Assembly: GCF_041428715.1 (NCBI RefSeq)
Contig: NZ_CP155572.1
Source of the DNA: Sporomusa malonica
Lineage (GTDB): Bacteria; Bacillota; Negativicutes; Sporomusales; Sporomusaceae
Length of the DNA: 64,000 nucleotides
Reading direction: 5' to 3' (one strand)
This document shows positions 58,279 through 64,000 of this stretch, piece by piece (within the stretch, counting starts at the first letter, position 1; the number at the start of each line of letters is the position of its first letter). Both the position numbers and the translations under genes were made by a program. Below the pieces are notes generated by a model. It had not been told where the DNA came from and did not search any database. It was given only the letters and a program-made list of their open reading frames with translations.

Positions 58279-59430
58279 TTATTCCGCAGAATCTGTGCCC
58301 TTAGCTAGCTTTTTCGTATCGCCTGTCGCAATGCCGACTCCGGTATGGTAAGGACTATTGGTATTGACCGTTGGTTCGGCTACAGCAACCCCTCTTTGTA
58401 TCAAAACGTCCCGCAGCAGCCACGGCTTATCAGTGATAATACCGTCAACCCCCATATCCAGCAGCATGTTCATCTTAGTCGGATTGTTTACAGTCCAGGG
58501 TACGACTTTCATGCCAAGTTCATGCGCCTCACTGACTAATTCATGGGATAACTCTTCCCAGTAAGGCGAGACAACATCAGCGCCAATGGCTTTAGCCGCT
58601 TTTACATAGTCGCCTTTAAAAGCGTCAATGTCCAGGCCGGCCATCCAGGGAGAGGCCCCCGGTTCACCAGGCTGGCGGCACATACTGTCACGACCCCATG
58701 ACGGCTGTTCGCAGGTAAGTGCTACCAGGGTAATTTTGGGGTCTAATTTTTTCATCTCTTTTAAGGTCCGCCAGTCAAACGACTGGAACATAACACGGTC
58801 TTCCATATGGTATTTTTTAATGATTTCATAGACTTTTTTTGCAAACACGGCTGGTTCAGGGCTGTTTTTAGCCTCTGGGAAAGCGGGATCAGGATACGAT
58901 TTGGTCTCAATATTAAACATTACTTTATCATTACCATACGAATTTGCCAGCTCAAATACTTCTTCCAGCGTAGGCATCTTGGTGCCTGGATAGGATAACT
59001 GGGTTTTGCCATGGCCTTCATAATAGTCGCCAGCTGCCGGGTTCATAGTTCCAAGATCAAACTGTTTTACCTCAGATAAAGTCATTTTACGGATATCATA
59101 TTTCCCAGGTTCTACATAATTGCCGTTCGGCCCTTTAGCTAAATTACTATTCATAAATGGATTATGGCTAATTACAATTCTTCCATCCTTAGTCATTTGC
59201 ATATCCATTTCCAGGGTAGTTACCCCTAGTTCCATGGCATAAGCAAAGGCAACCAGCGTGTTTTCCGGACGGGCATCACGCCCGCCGCGATGAGCCTCAA
59301 AATCAAAGATTGGGGGACTGGCTTTTGCCTCAACAAAATTCATGGTCAGCATATTCACCCCAGATGTTAATAGTGCCGCAGTAATACCGGTCGCAATAAG
59401 ACGTCTCCAATTGCATTTTCCTTTATGCAT
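58279..59430 (-). CDS. secreted glycerophosphodiester phosphodiesterase
   Basis: 383 residues. A signal peptide (about 8-36, ATGITAALLTSGVNMLTMN) precedes FEAHRGGRDARPENTLVAF, LEMDMQMTKDGRIVISHN, with the catalytic His pair and metal-binding Glu-Asp. GVDGIITDKPWLL is the end of the TIM barrel. It hydrolyses glycerophosphodiesters to glycerol-3-phosphate. A C-terminal serine/threonine-rich tail follows. It is of GlpQ type, and may salvage glycerol that the aquaglyceroporin and pdu systems could use. Confidence 0.92.
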   Translation of the reverse strand: MHKGKCNWRRLIATGITAALLTSGVNMLTMNFVEAKASPPIFDFEAHRGGRDARPENTLVAFAYAMELGVTTLEMDMQMTKDGRIVISHNPFMNSNLAKGPNGNYVEPGKYDIRKMTLSEVKQFDLGTMNPAAGDYYEGHGKTQLSYPGTKMPTLEEVFELANSYGNDKVMFNIETKSYPDPAFPEAKNSPEPAVFAKKVYEIIKKYHMEDRVMFQSFDWRTLKEMKKLDPKITLVALTCEQPSWGRDSMCRQPGEPGASPWMAGLDIDAFKGDYVKAAKAIGADVVSPYWEELSHELVSEAHELGMKVVPWTVNNPTKMNMLLDMGVDGIITDKPWLLRDVLIQRGVAVAEPTVNTNSPYHTGVGIATGDTKKLAKGTDSAE

Positions 59431-59532
59431 TACAAATCCCCCTTGTACTATTTTTCCACTTGGATAAATTATACATTGGAAAACAATGGGATTTGTTATG
59501 GTTGTATTATCTTTATATTAACATACTATTCA

Positions 59533-60126
59533 TTATTTGCGGGTTAAATACCATCCTGCTAAAGCTATAGTAAGTATTCCGGCAGCGACCAGACCAGCAT
59601 CTTTTGCCAAACCTGATAGCAACTGCCAATTATGACCTAATTCCAAACCTAAGTAGATCAGTGCACTGCACCAAATCAATGAGCTAAAAAGATTACTCAA
59701 AATATATGACTTAACATTCATGTGCACAAAGCCTGCCGGTATGGGAATAGCGCCGCGGATAACCGGCAAAAGCCTGCCAAACACTAATGCTAAAATACCA
59801 TACTGCTCAAGCCATTGAGTAAGCTTTGCAAGTCTGGACTCAGACGGTATGAGGAAACTAAAATATCGGGCTACAACCTTTGTTCTGGCAAAAAATCCCA
59901 TACCGTAACTAATCATAGCCCCAAACAAGTCACCTATCGTGGTGGCGGCTATGGCAGGAAGCAAATCGAACTGACTGCTGTACACTAAATAGCCGGTAAA
60001 ACCCAATGTTAATTCACCGGGTAAAGGCAACCCCATACCTGTTAGCAGCATTGCTGCAAATACTGCAGCATAGCCGTAGTCACCTAGATTGCTAAGCAAG
60101 GCTTGTGCCGTTAGTTCCATGGGCAT
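59533..60126 (-). CDS. DedA-family membrane protein
   Basis: 197 residues from the ATG at 60126 (GGAGG 12 bases upstream); the longer frame to 60216 adds a hydrophobic stretch but no ribosome site. Blocks FAAMLLTGMGLPLPGELTLG, TTIGDLFGAMISYGMGFF and FGRLLPVIRGAIPIPAGF mark the DedA (SNARE-associated) family, which handles lipid carrier recycling. Five or six spans. Confidence 0.88.
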   Translation of the reverse strand: MPMELTAQALLSNLGDYGYAAVFAAMLLTGMGLPLPGELTLGFTGYLVYSSQFDLLPAIAATTIGDLFGAMISYGMGFFARTKVVARYFSFLIPSESRLAKLTQWLEQYGILALVFGRLLPVIRGAIPIPAGFVHMNVKSYILSNLFSSLIWCSALIYLGLELGHNWQLLSGLAKDAGLVAAGILTIALAGWYLTRK

Positions 60127-60250
60127 TAATTTGATAAGCCTCCACTGTGTAATAACCAATCGTTTTTCTAATACACAAATTAGTATTTCCGGTAAAATTA
60201 GAATAAATATAACCATATGTAATAAGATTGTCGATCCCTCGATTACATAA

Positions 60251-60292
60251 AACTGGCCTCACCCCAACTGCTACGAAGGGGAAAGGCCAGTT
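60251..60292 (-). terminator. terminator of the second methylamine operon
   Basis: AACTGGCCT and AGGCCAGTT arms with an inner CCCC/GGGG pairing and TTTTAT on the minus strand. It follows repeat copy 2. Confidence 0.75.
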
Positions 60293-60312
60293 CTACTTCT
60301 GTTCTCCTGATA

Positions 60313-60393
60313 GAAAGTATAACTTTCTCCTGGATAAGGGCAGCATCGACTTCCGCTGTCGCCAAAGGCTCGTCGCAAGCCGTGCTTTCTTTA
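60313..60393 (-). repeat. dispersed 81-bp intergenic repeat, copy 2
   Basis: Inverted copy of 5628-5708, starting directly behind the stop codon of the corrinoid gene and ending in the GAAAGTATAACTTTC mini-hairpin. Confidence 0.75.
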
Positions 60394-61041
60394 TTATCCG
60401 GCAATCAACTTATCGCACAGGACAACCGCCTCGTCAGCAGTTTCGGCCCAGGCATCGGCACCAATCTCATCAGCAAAGGCCTGGCTGGTAGGGCCGCCGC
60501 CGATCATTACTTTATATTTTTCCCGCACATTCTTACTCTTGAGATATTCGATAATATTTTTTTGAGCAGCCATCGTGGTAGTCAGCAGGGCCCCTGCCGC
60601 GATGATGGTCGCACCTACTTCTTCGGCTTTGGCCAGGAAGTTTTCTGCCGGTTGGTCAATACCGATATCATATACTTTATAACCGGCTGCAGTCATCATG
60701 GCACCAACGATATTTTTGCCGATATCATGAATATCACCGGCAACCTGACCTACAATAACCTTTCCTTTGGCATCGCCGCCAGTAGCTCCTGATTCGGCAA
60801 TAACCGGCTCAAGCATATCAAGGCCGGCTTTAAGAGCATCTGCTGCCATCATTACATCTGGCAAAAATGCTTCCCCAGCTTTCCATTTTGCCCCAAGCTC
60901 TTCAATGCCTTTAATAAGACCTTTTTCGATAGCTGCAACCGGGTCAATATTGTCATCAATAACTTGCTGGCAATATTCAACAACCAGATCTTCATCACCA
61001 TCAAGAATAGCCTGCTTTAAGTTTTCAAAAATCTCACTCAT
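60394..61041 (-). CDS. corrinoid protein (MtbC/MtgC type)
   Basis: 215 residues. Cap domain IEKGLIKGIEELGAKWKAGE and FLPDVMMAADALKAGLDML; corrinoid domain QVAGDIHDIGKNIVGAMM with the ligand histidine, and IGGGPTSQAFADEIGAD. It serves the MttB homologue upstream (61106). In contrast to the other copy it has GDIHDIG in place of GDLHDIG. Confidence 0.93.
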   Translation of the reverse strand: MSEIFENLKQAILDGDEDLVVEYCQQVIDDNIDPVAAIEKGLIKGIEELGAKWKAGEAFLPDVMMAADALKAGLDMLEPVIAESGATGGDAKGKVIVGQVAGDIHDIGKNIVGAMMTAAGYKVYDIGIDQPAENFLAKAEEVGATIIAAGALLTTTMAAQKNIIEYLKSKNVREKYKVMIGGGPTSQAFADEIGADAWAETADEAVVLCDKLIAG

Positions 61042-61105
61042 ATCATTATACCTCCATTAATCTTTTGCTTTATATTTTTATGCGCCGTCGTAATGAAATC
61101 TGAAA

Positions 61106-62542
61106 CTAGTCTTTTATTTCAGTTGTTCTCTTCTCAATGAAAGAGCAAAGCGCTTGATTCACACCGCTATCCAGTACTGGCGCTTGGTATTCAGCCAGCA
61201 TAGCTTTCCACTTTCTCTCAGCCCGCTGGTTAGTATCCAGATGCTCCTTACCCCAACCGTCATAAGACAACCGGTCACTAAGTGTAGCCCGCCGAAGCTC
61301 TTTGCCATGGTTTTGACGGGTATGCTTCTGAGTAAGGAAATGTCCGCCTGGCCCAACTTTTGCTATGACATCAAAGGCAAACTTATCCTCTGAAAAGTCA
61401 ATGCCTTTAATATACCGTAAAACCATACCAGCGATCTCATCATCGACGATGAATTTTTCATATGACATGGCCATGAAATATTGCAGTATCCCTGCTGTAT
61501 GCAGAACGAAGTTGATCCCTGACACACTGGCAGCCATCAGTGTCATCATTGATTCGTACCCGGCCTGGGCATCGACAATCTTAGCATCGTTCAGGCCACC
61601 GCCTCCCCGGCTGGGAACTCGATAAGTCCTGGCCATTTGAGCACTGGCAGAAGTAAACAGCGCGCCTTCCGGATTGCCGATGGACAATGATCCTGTCTGC
61701 ATATCGGTGATGGCTGATGTTGATCCATAAACCACTGGCGTGCCTGGATTAATACTTTGTGCTAATGTGATACCAGCTAATACTTCAGCATTCTGCAGGG
61801 CTAAAGCACCTGCCATTGTTGCCGGTCCTGTTGACCCAGCCATAACCAAGGAAGCAATAACCATAGCCTGACCGGCCTCAGCATAAGCCATCAAGGCCCC
61901 GAGCATACGGTCATCATATTTTAGTGGGGTTACTGAGTTGATGAGGCAGATTAAGGCTGGTTTCTCCTTAATTACTTCTTTCCCGCCAAAAAGAATGGCA
62001 GCCATTTCGATACTATCTTGGGCTTTTTCATAACCAGAGGCACTGCCCATAAAGCATTTATCAGAATTCGTTATTGAACTATAGACCATTTTCAAATGTC
62101 TGATTGAATCAGGAACATCGGTAGGCTCTGCGGAATTTCCGCCAGTCATGTGCATATTAGGACTCATTTGAGCCAGTTTGACGAAATTATCAAAGTCTTC
62201 CATTACTGAGTTGCGCCGCTTGCCATCAACGTCATGGATAAACGGAGCTCCATAACCAGGCATATAAATGATATTCTCGCCACCAACTACCAGGTTATTT
62301 TGCGGGTTACGCGCATGAAGAGTAAATTCGGCAGGCGCCTTAGCCACTTGTTCTTCCACAAACTGCCTTTTGAAGTAGACCCGCTGCCCTTCTATCCTTT
62401 GCCCCTTCGCTTGCAAAACGTCAAGAGCCGGTTGGTATGAAAATTCTACACCAATCTCACTCAGAATTTTCATACTCTGTTCATGGACCTGATTCACCTG
62501 CTCAGGTGTTAATACATTAAATTTGGGTAACATTGCCAGCAC
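61106..62542 (-). CDS. MttB-family methyltransferase, non-pyrrolysine (paralogue 3)
   Basis: 478 residues, ATG at 62542. LTPEQVNQVHEQSMKILSE, IYMPGYGAPFIHDVDGKR and the C-terminal GPGGHFLTQKHTRQNHGKE are family blocks. No amber codon. It is closer to glycine-betaine methyltransferase MtgB in length and N-terminus than to the two paralogues at 33.8-36.8 kb. It would demethylate a quaternary amine brought in by the BCCT transporter and load the corrinoid protein downstream. Confidence 0.88.
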   Translation of the reverse strand: MLAMLPKFNVLTPEQVNQVHEQSMKILSEIGVEFSYQPALDVLQAKGQRIEGQRVYFKRQFVEEQVAKAPAEFTLHARNPQNNLVVGGENIIYMPGYGAPFIHDVDGKRRNSVMEDFDNFVKLAQMSPNMHMTGGNSAEPTDVPDSIRHLKMVYSSITNSDKCFMGSASGYEKAQDSIEMAAILFGGKEVIKEKPALICLINSVTPLKYDDRMLGALMAYAEAGQAMVIASLVMAGSTGPATMAGALALQNAEVLAGITLAQSINPGTPVVYGSTSAITDMQTGSLSIGNPEGALFTSASAQMARTYRVPSRGGGGLNDAKIVDAQAGYESMMTLMAASVSGINFVLHTAGILQYFMAMSYEKFIVDDEIAGMVLRYIKGIDFSEDKFAFDVIAKVGPGGHFLTQKHTRQNHGKELRRATLSDRLSYDGWGKEHLDTNQRAERKWKAMLAEYQAPVLDSGVNQALCSFIEKRTTEIKD

Positions 62543-62589
62543 CTCTTTCTATTATTGTCATTATATCTACCGGGAGCAAAGCTCCACGG

Positions 62590-63510
62590 TTAAAACAGCT
62601 TTAATAACGGATGCTCAGTAGTCCCTAATTTGGTACCGGTAATCTTGGTAGTATAGCCCATCATAGCATCAGTAGTGGCGATTCCCCGATAGACCCACGG
62701 CGCATTCATCATTGGACCGTACAGAAGGAAGTCCGCTCCCTGAGTGACAGGATAGGTAAATACCGCAGTACCGGCTGCTTCAAAGTAAGGCGACCCTTTA
62801 GAACGCATCTTTTTCCACAGATATAACGCATTAGATGGAGCGCAGCCGCCCGGGTATCCTAATTGCTCTTTTACATCATAAATGGCCTTAGTGGTCCAAC
62901 TATTGCTGGCCACATCCAACACACCAGGATCTACTAAAAACTGCTCAATACCGGCCCGTTTGGCTGCTGCAATTAATCCCTCTGTTTTTTCGTCCCCGTT
63001 TAGCAACTTCAGCCGGCTGCTTGGTTTAAGATGTTTTTTGCTGAAAGCCAGAACTACCGCAGTCTTGATACCAAAGTCCTTAATGACGCTTAGTTCATCT
63101 TCTGTATAGTTTTCTTCTATGGAATTGTAGATAAGCCGGTTGATGATAGCAGGATCCTTACCCAATAATTTTAAGGCGCCTGTCCGTATTTCCGGACTTA
63201 CACTGTCAAGCAGAAATGGAGCTGAAGTATAGTTAAGAATAAACTCAACATGACGCGCCAACGCCTCCGGGGTATCTCCTAACACATCAATAATCCTGGG
63301 GTTTCCAGTCTCGGCACTCATTTCGGCTTCCTGATCTAGCAGAGCTTTTGCCTCACCCTCATTAAATAACCCTTTGGTTGAATCCTGAACAATCTTATGG
63401 CCACGGTAAAACATGCTCCCAATCAATACTGTGGGAAATTCGCCTGGCTGACCTCCGATTTTTACGCCGTTAATGTCATACACATGTTGTTCTGCAGTAA
63501 ACCTGAACAT
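62590..63510 (-). CDS. MtrH-family methyl-corrinoid:tetrahydrofolate methyltransferase
   Basis: 306 residues from the ATG at 63510; a GTG three codons earlier is too close to the GGAG. The start MFRFTAEQHVYDINGVKIG and GQPGEFPTVLIGSMFYRGHK are MtrH blocks. Related to the subunit H of the methanogen methyltransferase but in acetogens it transfers methyl groups from corrinoid proteins to THF. It works with the third MttB set, in place of an MtgA-type enzyme. Confidence 0.9.
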   Translation of the reverse strand: MFRFTAEQHVYDINGVKIGGQPGEFPTVLIGSMFYRGHKIVQDSTKGLFNEGEAKALLDQEAEMSAETGNPRIIDVLGDTPEALARHVEFILNYTSAPFLLDSVSPEIRTGALKLLGKDPAIINRLIYNSIEENYTEDELSVIKDFGIKTAVVLAFSKKHLKPSSRLKLLNGDEKTEGLIAAAKRAGIEQFLVDPGVLDVASNSWTTKAIYDVKEQLGYPGGCAPSNALYLWKKMRSKGSPYFEAAGTAVFTYPVTQGADFLLYGPMMNAPWVYRGIATTDAMMGYTTKITGTKLGTTEHPLLKLF

Positions 63511-63540
63511 CAGTTTCACACTCCTATATCGTTTTTTAGT

Positions 63541-64000
63541 TTAAGCTTTGATATTGTTAACATTTTCTGGATTAACCGTTTGCTCTGTGGCTAACCTGGC
63601 ATCGGTTAGGTCTACAGACTTTGTTTCATCTGAATCAACCCAGTCTTTGCCTGCTTTTTTAATGAAACCGATTATTATAATGGCCATGATAAACATAGTT
63701 GGGAAAGACCCGGCAACAGATGCAGCCTGCAGCGGTTTCATACCGCCCAGGAAGATAAGAGTTAGCGAGAGACCGCCTAAAACCAGCGCCCAAAATAATC
63801 GGTTCCATTTTGCAGGTTCTTCGCCTGCTTTTAGTTTTTCAGTAGTTACCATAGCAAGCGTATATGCTATACTGTTAATAACGGTTGCCGTGGAAATAAA
63901 CAGTAACACTAAAATGATCGGTAGAATGATTGATGCATAGGGAAGGGTCGCAAATATTTCTACAATTGCGCGCGGCACACCCTGTGTTTTAACTATTTCT
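63541..64000 (-). CDS. BCCT-family transporter, C-terminal part (partial)
   Basis: About 153 C-terminal residues; the frame is open through the right edge. VPRAIVEIFATLPYASIIL and FISTATVINSIAYTLAMVT (the helix with Ser-Thr instead of SADS) mark the last four spans of a BCCT carrier. It is the first visible gene of the second methylamine operon, 31 bases before the MtrH gene. Likely betaine or carnitine uptake. Confidence 0.88.
   Translation of the reverse strand, partial: EIVKTQGVPRAIVEIFATLPYASIILPIILVLLFISTATVINSIAYTLAMVTTEKLKAGEEPAKWNRLFWALVLGGLSLTLIFLGGMKPLQAASVAGSFPTMFIMAIIIIGFIKKAGKDWVDSDETKSVDLTDARLATEQTVNPENVNNIKA

Noticed and set aside
1..64000. tRNA, rRNA, CRISPR, prophage or intact transposase genes
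   Set aside because: None was recognised on either strand; short repeats present are too few and too scattered for a CRISPR array.

Overview
The window looks like a chromosomal piece of an anaerobic, spore-forming acetogen of the Sporomusa type (Negativicutes). This placement is inferred from gene content: a selenoprotein betaine/sarcosine/glycine reductase, non-pyrrolysine MttB methyltransferases with corrinoid proteins and tetrahydrofolate methyltransferases, a B12-dependent diol dehydratase microcompartment, and low-to-moderate GC with strong GGAGG ribosome sites. No rRNA, tRNA, CRISPR array or intact transposase was seen.

Region 1 (1-9.7 kb) is a stress and metalloid block. It holds three cysteine-rich putative zinc-binding proteins, a CxxC thioredoxin-like protein, an ECF-type sigma factor with an AhpD-like partner, a cysteine desulfurase-like enzyme with two tiny co-oriented genes, a MarR regulator, and an arsenic cluster (arsC, arsR, an aquaglyceroporin and acr3). 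A decayed rhodanese-domain fragment, a dispersed 81-bp repeat and AT-rich operator-like palindromes lie between them.

Region 2 (9.7-28.6 kb, all minus strand) is a complete shell-plus-core pdu microcompartment operon, transcribed pduU-V-A-B-C-D-E-G-H-K-J-L-M-like-N-O-P-S-T. Upstream of it are a PocR-domain histidine kinase, an AraC-type response regulator, and cobT behind a cobalamin riboswitch with its own terminator. The operon would convert 1,2-propanediol (or glycerol) to an aldehyde and then to acyl-CoA and acyl-phosphate, and it recycles the B12 cofactor. pduQ and pduW are missing from it; an iron alcohol dehydrogenase and a eutJ-like gene sit 22 kb away at 49.5-51.5 kb.

Region 3 (28.7-49.1 kb, minus strand) is devoted to methylated amines. 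It contains a TerC protein, a BCCT betaine transporter, and a long apparent operon trxB-trxA-grdA-grdC-grdD-grdX-grdI-grdH-corrinoid protein-mttB-mttB-hydantoinase-like gene. Both grdA and grdH carry an in-frame UGA that I read as selenocysteine. Upstream are a corrinoid-activation-like protein, a methyl-THF methyltransferase (mtgA-like) and a sigma-54 activator. Good sigma-54 promoters precede trxB and mtgA, each with related upstream palindromic motifs, so one regulator probably switches on both units. A 46-bp copy of the end of an mttB gene lies just behind mtgA, a scar of a lost or moved methyltransferase gene.

Region 4 (51.8-58.3 kb) is a Spy-like secreted protein next to a two-component system and a HlyD/FtsX/ABC exporter with a 51-residue membrane protein. 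Region 5 (58.3-64 kb) has a glycerophosphodiester phosphodiesterase, a DedA protein, and a second methylamine unit: BCCT transporter (cut by the window edge), MtrH-type methyltransferase, MttB homologue and corrinoid protein. Overall, cobamide chemistry is the thread that joins regions 2, 3 and 5.
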